From Clostridiales bacterium (GTDB lineage: Bacteria; Bacillota; Clostridia; Oscillospirales; Acutalibacteraceae): 9,922 bases of DNA. The number at the start of each line of letters is the position of its first letter. Position 1 is the first letter of the stretch. The stretch lies in NCBI GenBank assembly GCA_019421725.1, contig JAHZES010000001.1:1-9922 (forward strand), read 5' to 3'. The notes below the pieces were generated by a model that did not search any database, was not told the origin of the DNA, and was given only the letters and a program-made list of their open reading frames with translations. Shown here one piece after another: positions 1-6,073 of this stretch. A program made the translations under genes and the position numbers.

Positions 1-1
1 A

Positions 2-214
2 ATGATGATGAAGCTGATTCTGCGCTACTACGACGAAGCCTCCGCAGGGCTGGAAAAAGGAATCCCTGCAGACACGCTGGTCAAGCTGCCCGTTCGCGAG
101 CGCATCGGCCGGTTCAAATACGTTGACCCGGCACAGCTCTCGGAGGAGTTTGACGCCGCGGTCCTGCAGCTGCAAAAGGAAATTGACGCTGCAGGCACAA
201 AGGAGGAATTCTGA
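2..214 (+). CDS. atpA: V-type ATP synthase subunit A (catalytic), C-terminal end only
   Basis: This is the last ~70 codons of the catalytic A subunit of a V/A-type ATPase; the 5' part lies outside the window, so the ATG at 2 is an internal methionine and not a start. What is visible is the C-terminal helical region: a segment MMKLILRYYDEA, then LPVRERIGRFKYV (roughly residues 29-41 of the fragment), which is typical of the A-subunit tail. In the complex, A alternates with B in the V1 head and hydrolyses or makes ATP while Na+ or H+ passes through the membrane ring. The TGA stop (212-214) overlaps the ATG of the next gene by one base, so the two are probably translationally coupled. Identification rests on the tail plus the following B and D genes. 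The catalytic P-loop cannot be inspected here. Confidence 0.9.
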   Translation: MMMKLILRYYDEASAGLEKGIPADTLVKLPVRERIGRFKYVDPAQLSEEFDAAVLQLQKEIDAAGTKEEF

Positions 215-1593
215 TGCCGAAGGAATACAGAACGATACAGGAAGTCGCCGGTCCTCTGATGCTGGTGCGCGGCGTTGAAAACGTCACGTATAACGAGCTC
301 GGCGAAATCGAGCTTTTCAGCGGCGAAAAACGCCGCTGCAAGGTTTTGGAAATCAACGGCGGCAACGCGTTGGTACAGCTGTTTGAAAGCTCCACCGGTA
401 TCAACCTTTCCAACAGTAAGGTCCGCTTTCTTGGCCGTACCATGGAGCTGGGCGTTTCCGAGGATATGCTTGGCCGCGTGTTCGACGGCCTTGGCAATCC
501 GATCGACGGCGGCCCGGAAATTTTGCCGGACGCGCGCATGGATATCAACGGTACGCCGATGAACCCCGCCGCGCGCAATTATCCCCAGGAATTCATTCAA
601 ACCGGTATTTCCGCCATTGACGGTCTGAACACACTGGTTCGCGGACAAAAGCTGCCAATTTTTTCGGCCAGCGGCCTGCCGCATGCCCAGCTTGCCGCAC
701 AGATTGCCCGGCAGGCAAAGGTGCGCGGAACTACCGAGCCGTTTGCCGTTGTCTTTGCCGCAATGGGCATCACTTTTGAAGAATCCAATTTCTTCGTTGA
801 AAGCTTTCGCGAAACCGGCGCACTTGACCGCACCGTCATGTTTGTTAACCTGGCAAACGACCCGGCCATCGAACGAATCGCGACGCCGCGCATGGCGTTG
901 ACCGCCGCCGAATATCTCGCGTTTGAAAAGGGCATGCACGTTCTGGTCATCATGACCGATATTACAAACTATGCCGACGCCCTGCGCGAAGTTTCCGCCG
1001 CGCGCAAGGAGGTTCCCGGCCGCCGCGGATATCCCGGCTATATGTACACCGATCTTGCCTCGCTTTACGAGCGCGCCGGCCGCTTGAAAGGAAAAACCGG
1101 CAGCATCACGCTGATTCCGATCCTTACCATGCCGGAGGACGATAAAACGCATCCGATCCCGGATTTGACCGGATACATTACCGAAGGCCAGATCATTTTG
1201 AGCCGTGAGCTGTACCGCAAAGGCATTACGCCGCCAATTGACGTTTTGCCTTCTCTGTCCCGTTTGAAGGACAAGGGGATCGGCGAGGGGAAGACCCGCG
1301 CCGACCACGCCAACACCATGAACCAGCTGTTTGCCGCTTACGCCCGCGGTAAGGACGCCAAGGAGCTGATGGTCGTTCTGGGCGAAGCTGCTTTGACCGA
1401 TATTGACAAGCTTTATGCCCAATTTGCCGATGAGTTCGAAAACCGGTACGTTTCACAGGGCTACAACACAAACCGCAGCATTGAAGAAACACTGAACATC
1501 GGCTGGAAGCTGCTCTCTATTCTGCCGCGCAGCGAGCTGAAACGAATTAAGGATGAATTCCTCGACGAGTATTACGGCGGCGCCGAAGACTGA
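214..1593 (+). CDS. atpB: V-type ATP synthase subunit B
   Basis: This is the non-catalytic B subunit of the V1 head of a V/A-type ATPase, 459 residues, the normal length for the family. The N-terminal beta-barrel opens with YRTIQEVAGPLMLV, and the nucleotide-binding domain follows. At the position of the catalytic P-loop the protein reads SASGLPH (residues 151-157) with no GKT, as expected for B rather than A. The PSLSRL motif near residues 346-351 carries the arginine (R350) that reaches into the catalytic A site. The C-terminal helical domain includes GEAALTDIDKLY. The start is fixed by an AGGAGG site (201-206) and the one-base overlap with the upstream stop. The gene is intact and is followed 60 bases later by subunit D, the usual A-B-D order. 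Confidence 0.97.
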   Translation: MPKEYRTIQEVAGPLMLVRGVENVTYNELGEIELFSGEKRRCKVLEINGGNALVQLFESSTGINLSNSKVRFLGRTMELGVSEDMLGRVFDGLGNPIDGGPEILPDARMDINGTPMNPAARNYPQEFIQTGISAIDGLNTLVRGQKLPIFSASGLPHAQLAAQIARQAKVRGTTEPFAVVFAAMGITFEESNFFVESFRETGALDRTVMFVNLANDPAIERIATPRMALTAAEYLAFEKGMHVLVIMTDITNYADALREVSAARKEVPGRRGYPGYMYTDLASLYERAGRLKGKTGSITLIPILTMPEDDKTHPIPDLTGYITEGQIILSRELYRKGITPPIDVLPSLSRLKDKGIGEGKTRADHANTMNQLFAAYARGKDAKELMVVLGEAALTDIDKLYAQFADEFENRYVSQGYNTNRSIEETLNIGWKLLSILPRSELKRIKDEFLDEYYGGAED

Positions 1594-1653
1594 CCGTATA
1601 AAACGGCTGCCGGACAGAATTTCTGTTAAACCGAAAGAAAGGGGGAACTTCCT

Positions 1654-2319
1654 TTGGCGACACAAAATGTAAATCCGACCCGAATGGAACTGACAAAGCT
1701 CAAAAAAAAGCTTGCGACCGCCATACGCGGCCACAAGCTTCTTAAAGATAAGCGCGACGAGCTGATGCGGCAGTTTCTTGATATTGTGCGTGAAAACAAG
1801 ACTCTGCGGGAGCGGGTGGAGAACGCGATCCGCCAGGCAAATAAAAGCTTTGTACTGGCTCGCGCCGTCATGCAGGACGAGGTGCTTTCCACCGCACTGC
1901 TCGCTACCAAACAGGAAGCAATGCTGGAGGTTTCCACCCGGAATGTGATGAGTGTGGATATTCCGGTGTTCTCCGCCAAAACAAAAACGCCGGATCCGTC
2001 GGATATTTATTCTTACGGCTTCGCCTTTACCTCGGCCGATCTGGACAGCGCCATTTCCGAGCTTTCAGACCTACTGCCGGATCTGCTGAAATTGGCGGAA
2101 CGTGAAAAATCCGCCCAGCTGCTCGCTGCCGAAATCGAAAAAACGCGCCGCCGCGTCAATGCGCTTGAGCACGTTATGATTCCGGATACGCAGGCAAAGA
2201 TCAAAACGATCACCATGAAGCTGGACGAAAACGAACGCAGCACGCAGATCCGCCTGATGAAGGTGAAGGACATGATGCTCGCCCAGGCGCATCACTATGA
2301 AAATCCGTTGGAAAACTGA
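1654..2319 (+). CDS. atpD: V-type ATP synthase subunit D (central stalk)
   Basis: Subunit D is the rotor shaft of V/A-type ATPases. It couples ATP turnover in the A3B3 head to rotation of the membrane ring. The 221 residues fit the family. The N-terminal part (NVNPTRMELTKLKKKLATA, then a helix rich in K/R/E) and the C-terminal part (residues ~150-200, EKTRRRVNALEHVMIP followed by IKTITMKLDENER) form the two long antiparallel helices of the coiled coil. The start is TTG at 1654, about 8 bases after the purine-rich GGGGG stretch (1641-1645); no in-frame ATG lies near this site. The 60-base gap from subunit B holds no separate promoter that I can see, so it is most likely the last gene of the ATPase operon, closed by the terminator downstream. 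Confidence 0.95.
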   Translation: MATQNVNPTRMELTKLKKKLATAIRGHKLLKDKRDELMRQFLDIVRENKTLRERVENAIRQANKSFVLARAVMQDEVLSTALLATKQEAMLEVSTRNVMSVDIPVFSAKTKTPDPSDIYSYGFAFTSADLDSAISELSDLLPDLLKLAEREKSAQLLAAEIEKTRRRVNALEHVMIPDTQAKIKTITMKLDENERSTQIRLMKVKDMMLAQAHHYENPLEN

Positions 2320-2344
2320 AGCTTTCCGCTAAACCGTTTTCTTT

Positions 2345-2380
2345 AACCGGAGTTGACCGCAAAGGCCAACCCCGGTTTTT
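2345..2380 (+). terminator. Intrinsic terminator after the ATPase operon
   Basis: AACCGG-A-GTTG pairs with CAAC-C-CCGGTT across a short loop, giving an imperfect GC-rich stem that runs directly into TTTTT. It lies 25 bases after the subunit D stop. Confidence 0.85.
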
Positions 2381-2395
2381 CATATTTATGCATAA

Positions 2396-2424
2396 GAAAG
2401 CCGCCCTGCAATAGGGCGGCTTTC
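2396..2424. terminator. Perfect 12-bp hairpin, possible second terminator
   Basis: GAAAGCCGCCCT (2396-2407) and AGGGCGGCTTTC (2413-2424) are perfect inverted copies around the loop GCAAT. The stem is strong but only three T residues follow on the plus strand, so it may be a backup terminator after the ATPase operon or a processing/stability element. Nothing on the minus strand nearby needs terminating. Confidence 0.55.
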
Positions 2425-2760
2425 AAAAAGAGGAAAGGAGAAAAAAATAGAGGAGGAATGAAAAAACAATTTTCAGCTTCAAAAACGTCCCTGTTCGTTT
2501 TCTCTTGCTGCATTTATAGTATATTAAATCTTTGTGTGTCTTATTTGTTCCAAATAAGAACATTTAAAAAAAAGAATATGAATGAACTGTTTCGGACTTT
2601 TGGGATTTTGTGACCGAAAACGTGAAAACGGCAATTTTTATGTCCGCCTGTGCAGAAAAGCCGGATAACATCACAATTTTGTTCTTATAAAATATGACCG
2701 GTAACTTTTTGCCTTTTCAACTGCTTTCTGCCTGAAACCGCAGGAAAATAGTCTTTTAAT
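2425..2760. other. AT-rich intergenic stretch with no supportable gene
   Basis: There is no convincing gene here. A 51-codon reading frame starts at ATG 2458 (MKKQFSASKTSLFVF...) with a hydrophobic middle. The AGGAGG immediately before it ends only one base from the ATG, too close for normal initiation, and the other SD-like stretch (2431-2440) is 17 bases away. The one clear structure is a perfect 9-bp inverted repeat at 2539-2559. Confidence 0.5.
2539..2559. repeat. Perfect 9-bp inverted repeat in intergenic DNA
   Basis: TCTTATTTG and CAAATAAGA flank a 3-base centre (TTC). The symmetry and size would suit an operator for a dimeric regulator, but no promoter overlaps it and it is ~240 bases from the metY promoter. 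There is no T-run after it that would make it a terminator. Confidence 0.5.
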
Positions 2761-2766
2761 GTATAT

Positions 2767-2787
2767 CATATTAAACATATATGATTT
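2767..2787. promoter_or_regulatory. Operator-like repeat, upstream copy (metY control region)
   Basis: This is the first of two 21-base copies that are identical at 20 positions. Each contains the inverted repeat CATAT-N7-ATATG; here the symmetry extends to ATCATAT-N7-ATATGAT (2765-2785). It lies just upstream of the -35 box. The layout suggests a binding site for a dimeric repressor or activator of metY. I cannot name the regulator. Confidence 0.65.
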
Positions 2788-2798
2788 TAAAAAAACTC

Positions 2799-2827
2799 TT
2801 GACAACCGCTTCGCAACGTGCTATACT
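2799..2827 (+). promoter_or_regulatory. Consensus promoter for the leader ORF and metY
   Basis: The -35 TTGACA (2799-2804), a 17-base spacer and the -10 TATACT (2822-2827) nearly match the vegetative sigma-factor consensus. Transcription should start near 2834, which puts the downstream repeat copy inside the early transcribed region and leaves a ~175-base leader before metY. Confidence 0.85.
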
Positions 2828-2839
2828 TTGCTCATAAAA

Positions 2840-2860
2840 CATATTAAACAGATATGATTT
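2840..2860. promoter_or_regulatory. Operator-like repeat, downstream copy (metY control region)
   Basis: This is the second copy of the 21-base repeat, differing only at 2851 (G here, T in the upstream copy). It lies just after the expected transcription start, a classic position for a repressor site. The two copies begin 73 bases apart, close to seven turns of B-DNA, so the same face of the helix is presented on either side of the promoter. Confidence 0.65.
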
Positions 2861-2881
2861 ATTGATTAGGAGGCATGACAC

Positions 2882-2953
2882 ATGAACACATTTGTAAAAC
2901 ACGGTCCTTCCATTTACCGTAGCTGCGAAAAAGAACGAATGTGTCTCTGCTGA
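2882..2953 (+). CDS. Cysteine-ended leader peptide upstream of metY
   Basis: This is a 23-codon ORF with an excellent ribosome site: TAGGAGG at 2867-2873, eight bases before the ATG. The peptide begins MNTFVKHG and ends ERMCLC, so two of its last three codons are cysteine; a third Cys lies at residue 15. It is transcribed from the consensus promoter and precedes metY by 57 bases. Short ORFs with terminal codons for the amino acid made downstream are known cis-acting sensors. By inference, shortage of Cys-tRNA would stall ribosomes at the end of this ORF and raise expression of the sulfhydrylase. I see no strong terminator hairpin between it and metY, so the mechanism, if real, may be translational or Rho-linked. 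It has no signal peptide or membrane segment. A functional small protein is the alternative. Confidence 0.7.
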   Translation: MNTFVKHGPSIYRSCEKERMCLC

Positions 2954-3010
2954 GGTTCGACGCGATCTGCCCACCGCATATTATTTTTTATTTGAAAGGA
3001 AGTCAACATC

Positions 3011-4306
3011 ATGTCTGAATTAAAATCCCGTAAACTGAAATTTGAAACACTGCAGCTGCATGTCGGCCAGGAATCACCCGACCCCGCCACCGACGCGCGT
3101 GCCGTTCCGATCTATCAGACCACTTCGTACGTTTTTCACAACAGCGAACATGCCGCCGCCCGTTTTGGTCTGGCGGATGCCGGCAACATTTACGGACGGC
3201 TGACCAACCCGACCGAGGATGTTTTTGAACGGCGCATCGCCGCGCTGGAAGGCGGTTCTGCCGCGCTGGCGGTTGCGTCGGGAGCTGCAGCGATTACTTA
3301 TACGCTGCAGGCCCTGGCACAAAACGGCGGTCATATCGTCGCTCAAAAAACAATTTACGGCGGCACCTATAACCTTTTGGAGCACACTCTTCCGAACTTC
3401 GGTATAACCGCGACCTTTGTGGATGCGCACCGCTTGGACGAAGTGGAGAACGCCATTCAGCCCAACACACGCGCTGTTTATCTGGAGACGCTGGGTAACC
3501 CGAACAGTGATATTCCGGATATCGACGCAATTGCTGCAATTGCACACAAGCACGGCCTGCCGCTCGTCATTGACAATACCTTCGGTACGCCTTACTGGAT
3601 TCGCCCGATCGAGCACGGCGCCGACATTGTTGTACATTCTGCGACAAAGTTTATCGGCGGCCATGGAACCACGCTCGGCGGCGTTATTGTGGATTCCGGC
3701 AACTTTGACTGGAAAGCATCCGGCAATTACCCTGCTATCGCTGCACCGAACCCCAGCTATCACGGCATTTCGTTCGCCGATGCTGCCGGCCCCGCCGCAT
3801 TTGTCACTTATATTCGCGCCATTCTTCTGCGGGACACCGGCGCAACGCTTTCTCCTTTCGCAGCGTTTCTGCTGCTGCAGGGGGTTGAAACGCTGAGCCT
3901 GCGCCTTGACCGCCATGCAGAAAACACCAAAAAGGTCGTAGAATATCTGGCGAAGCACCCGAAGGTTGAACACGTCAACCACCCCAGTCTGCCGGATCAT
4001 CCGGATCATGCTCTGTACGAAAAATATTTCCCCAACGGCGGCGCTTCTATATTCACCCTTGAAATTAAGGGCGGCGTAGCGGAAGCCCACCGGTTTATTG
4101 ATCATCTGCAGATTTTCTCTCTCCTCGCGAACGTTGCGGATGTAAAAAGCCTTGTGATCCATCCTGCCACTACAACACACAGCCAGCTTTCTGAATCGGA
4201 GCTTCTGGATCAGGGAATCAAGCCAAATACGATCCGTCTCTCCATTGGCACCGAGCACATCGACGATATTTTGGAGGATCTGGAGCAGGCATTCAGCGCT
4301 GTGTGA
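3011..4306 (+). CDS. metY: O-acetylhomoserine aminocarboxypropyltransferase (sulfhydrylase), MetY type
   Basis: This is a cytosolic PLP enzyme of the Cys/Met metabolism family. It joins O-acetyl-L-homoserine with sulfide (or methanethiol) to give homocysteine (or methionine) and acetate, i.e. direct sulfhydrylation. The 431-residue length is typical of MetY and longer than the ~380 of MetB/MetC. Visible motifs are the N-terminal KFETLQLHVGQ and PIYQTTSYVF; NIYGRLTNPT; ALAVASGAAAI (PLP phosphate region); LGNPNSDIPD; DNTFGTPY; and the PLP lysine in SATKFIGGHGT (K213). The extended YHGISFADAAG region (about 250-265) is characteristic of MetY rather than MetB. The start has AAAGGA ten bases upstream. 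It is transcribed with the cysteine-ended leader ORF and is probably monocistronic, ending at the bidirectional terminator at 4396. Cysteine synthase side activity is possible in this family. Confidence 0.93.
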   Translation: MSELKSRKLKFETLQLHVGQESPDPATDARAVPIYQTTSYVFHNSEHAAARFGLADAGNIYGRLTNPTEDVFERRIAALEGGSAALAVASGAAAITYTLQALAQNGGHIVAQKTIYGGTYNLLEHTLPNFGITATFVDAHRLDEVENAIQPNTRAVYLETLGNPNSDIPDIDAIAAIAHKHGLPLVIDNTFGTPYWIRPIEHGADIVVHSATKFIGGHGTTLGGVIVDSGNFDWKASGNYPAIAAPNPSYHGISFADAAGPAAFVTYIRAILLRDTGATLSPFAAFLLLQGVETLSLRLDRHAENTKKVVEYLAKHPKVEHVNHPSLPDHPDHALYEKYFPNGGASIFTLEIKGGVAEAHRFIDHLQIFSLLANVADVKSLVIHPATTTHSQLSESELLDQGIKPNTIRLSIGTEHIDDILEDLEQAFSAV

Positions 4307-4395
4307 ACAAAAGATCCTCAAAAAGGCGGGCGCTGGGAAGCACCGTAAAAGCGATTTGCTAAACTGCAAAACGAACCACAAATGAAAAAAATTAT

Positions 4396-4438
4396 AAAAA
4401 CCTCCTGTCGCAGAAATTGAACTGCGCAGGAGGTTTTT
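4396..4438. terminator. Bidirectional terminator between metY and the SGNH hydrolase
   Basis: AAAAACCTCCTG-t-CGCAG pairs with CTGCG-CAGGAGGTTTTT across an 8-base loop. It has an A-run on one side and a T-run on the other, so it works for both convergent genes. Confidence 0.92.
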
Positions 4439-4451
4439 GCATCCTCTTCTG

Positions 4452-5159
4452 CTAAACGGCCAGCTCGGTTTGCGCGTGACAGCGAAGAAAATCGTCAAAA
4501 ACCTCCGCCATTAACCGGTGTCCCTTTTCGTTTGGGTGCATTCCGTCATCACAGATCATGCTTTCATAATTCTTTGTTGTCAAAAAAGCGCCGCGCACAT
4601 CGATCAATTCACATTGATTGCGGATCGCAAGCTCTGCAATTGCATCGGAATAGTTTTCCTGCCAGCGGTAAATTGCAAATGCATTCCCCAGCCAATGAAG
4701 TATATTCCGCGCATTCTGCCCACGGCAGATCGTTTTGAAAAAGCGGCGGTAATCCAACGGCGGCAGCGTCATTAGCAACGGATTCAAACCGTTCTGACGT
4801 ATTTCATCAATCATTAATTGCATTTCGTTCATAAACTGCGCCATTGGCGTAACCGGAAGATGCGTTTCATCGGGAGCCTCGGAAATTTTCCCCCAATCAA
4901 AATTACAGTCGTTTCCGCCATACTCGATCAACACGGCATCCGCCTGTACACCCTTTGCAAGGTCGGCATGTACAATAGAGCGCCCCTTCACCGAGGTACA
5001 GCCAAACCTTGAACGGTTGGTCAGCTGAATGCTGTTTTTTTGAGAAAACAGCGCGCCGCAGTTGTTTTCTAACACATGGTATTTCCCGTCTTCGCCCAGC
5101 GCAACTCCCTTTAAAATGGAATCGCCCCAAACTGTAATTTTCTGAATCGTTTGTTCCAT
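4452..5159 (-). CDS. SGNH/GDSL-family hydrolase (lipase/esterase-like)
   Basis: This is a 235-residue SGNH-fold hydrolase with the family blocks in order: VWGDSIL with the nucleophile Ser14 (block I), YGGND with Asn83 (block III), and DGMHPN with the Asp205/His208 pair (block V). The fold acts as esterase, lipase or carbohydrate deacetylase; the substrate cannot be read from the sequence. No signal peptide or membrane segment is seen, so it should be cytosolic. I chose the ATG at 5159 because GAGGGTGAT lies just upstream. A 16-codon longer version from 5207 would translate that ribosome site and adds a Cys/Lys-rich stretch with no family resemblance. It has its own promoter and shares the downstream terminator with metY. 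There is no partner gene in the same transcript, so context gives little about its role. Confidence 0.88.
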   Translation of the reverse strand: MEQTIQKITVWGDSILKGVALGEDGKYHVLENNCGALFSQKNSIQLTNRSRFGCTSVKGRSIVHADLAKGVQADAVLIEYGGNDCNFDWGKISEAPDETHLPVTPMAQFMNEMQLMIDEIRQNGLNPLLMTLPPLDYRRFFKTICRGQNARNILHWLGNAFAIYRWQENYSDAIAELAIRNQCELIDVRGAFLTTKNYESMICDDGMHPNEKGHRLMAEVFDDFLRCHAQTELAV

Positions 5160-5234
5160 AATATCACCCTCTACTCGTTTGCAACACGACTTATAATCTA
5201 CTTGCAAATAGTATTTTATCTGGTTTTTAATACT

Positions 5235-5263
5235 ATATTAACCTTTTAATATTATTATGTCAA
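5235..5263 (-). promoter_or_regulatory. Promoter for the SGNH hydrolase
   Basis: On the minus strand, TTGACA (5263-5258), a 17-base spacer and TAATAT (5240-5235) form a near-consensus promoter. Transcription would begin around 5228, giving a ~70-base leader before the ATG at 5159. Confidence 0.8.
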
Positions 5264-5280
5264 TGCTTTTTCAAAATATG

Positions 5281-5309
5281 TTGTTCTTTTTTCTCTTTTG
5301 TGATAAAAT
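5281..5309 (+). promoter_or_regulatory. Probable promoter for the DUF1836 gene
   Basis: TTGTTC (5281-5286), a 17-base spacer and TAAAAT (5304-5309) form a fair promoter, divergent from the SGNH promoter. The transcript would start near 5316, immediately before a GC-rich hairpin. Confidence 0.55.
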
Positions 5310-5320
5310 AAATTAAAATG

Positions 5321-5357
5321 AAGCGCGGAACGGCCGCTCAGCGCGGCTCCGCTTTTT
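5321..5357 (+). terminator. Terminator-like hairpin in the 5' leader of the DUF1836 gene
   Basis: The strand folds as AAGC..GGA..GCCGC / GCGGC..TCC..GCTT with small internal bulges and runs into TTTTT. It lies between the probable promoter and the start codon, so it could be an attenuator or simply a 5'-end stabilising stem. No alternative antiterminator pairing is obvious. Confidence 0.4.
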
Positions 5358-5376
5358 GAGAAAGGTCGTCGCGGGC

Positions 5377-6000
5377 ATGGAAAGCAAGTGGGAAACTATT
5401 CGGTCTTGGGCACAGGGTGTGGAAGCGTACTCGCCGCTGCCGTGGGACAGGATGCCTGAAATTGAACTTTATATGGATCAGGTTATCACTTATATGGAAA
5501 AACAGCTCTCCTTCTACCGGCGCAACGAACAAAGCAAGATGCTGACGCCGAGCATGATCAATAACTATGTAAAGGACGCTCTGCTGCCGCGGCCGAACCG
5601 CAAGAAATATTCCCGCGAGCATCTGGCCTCGCTGATGATGATCTGCCTGCTCAAGCCGATTCTTTCCATCCCGGATATTCAGCTGCTCAACAGCAACCTG
5701 CGCCGCAGCGATTCTCCGGAAGAGGTTTATACCCGATTCGTCGCTTCACAGGATGCCGCACTGAAAAATGTGGCGTCACGCCTGTTGAAAAACAGTGCAG
5801 ACAAGGACCTGCACACACTCGCCATGCAGTTGACCCTGGAAGCCAACGCCTGCCGTATTGCGGCCGAAAAAATTCTGGAGGTTCTGGAACAGCCGGAGCC
5901 CTCTCCGGATGAACCGGACAAGAGCGGATCGGAAGAAGCTCCTTCTCCGGCGGATGTAAAATCGACAGATCCCGTAACGGCGGAATCGTCTGTAAAATAA
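5377..6000 (+). CDS. DUF1836 domain-containing protein, putative DNA-binding regulator
   Basis: The protein has 207 residues with a DUF1836 core at about 30-145. The most telling stretch is MLTPSMINNYVKDALLPRP (55-73) followed by KKYSREHLASLMMICLLKPILSIPDIQ, which reads like a MerR-type helix-turn-helix plus wing; members of this Clostridia-rich family are presumed transcription regulators with unknown targets. The C-terminal ~35 residues are low-complexity and rich in Pro, Ser, Glu and Asp, probably a disordered tail. I prefer the ATG at 5377 (AAAGG 11 bases upstream) to a TTG at 5356, which sits in the hairpin's T-run and has no ribosome site. It is a single-gene transcript closed by the bidirectional terminator shared with feoB; whether it regulates either neighbour is unknown. 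Confidence 0.8.
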   Translation: MESKWETIRSWAQGVEAYSPLPWDRMPEIELYMDQVITYMEKQLSFYRRNEQSKMLTPSMINNYVKDALLPRPNRKKYSREHLASLMMICLLKPILSIPDIQLLNSNLRRSDSPEEVYTRFVASQDAALKNVASRLLKNSADKDLHTLAMQLTLEANACRIAAEKILEVLEQPEPSPDEPDKSGSEEAPSPADVKSTDPVTAESSVK

Positions 6001-6061
6001 AAAAGCATAGCACAAGGCAAACTGTGAACGAAAATCCACCGACTCCTTGTGCTGTGCTTTT
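6001..6061. terminator. Bidirectional terminator between the DUF1836 gene and feoB
   Basis: The 17-base arms (AAAAGCATAGCACAAGG at 6001-6017 and its inverted copy at 6045-6061) differ at one pair and enclose a 27-base loop. The A-run and T-run suit both convergent genes. The long stem with an unusually large loop is worth noting. Confidence 0.85.
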
Positions 6062-6073
6062 CTTTTGCCAATT

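Noticed and set aside
28..1422. 464-codon open frame on the minus strand opposite subunit B
   Set aside because: It lies wholly inside the subunit B gene, has no family resemblance, and arises from the codon bias of the GC-rich plus-strand gene.
2458..2613. 51-codon ORF with a hydrophobic stretch after the ATPase operon
   Set aside because: The AGGAGG is only one base from the ATG, no promoter is evident, and the sequence is AT-rich with no recognisable family; not supportable as a gene.
2951..3010. Transcription attenuator terminator between the Cys leader ORF and metY
   Set aside because: There is a T-rich run near 2981-2989, but I could not find a stable stem directly before it, so no terminator is claimed.
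3074..4498. 474-codon open frame on the minus strand opposite metY
   Set aside because: It is antisense to a clear PLP enzyme, crosses the bidirectional terminator and has low-complexity Cys/Arg-rich content with no recognisable domain.
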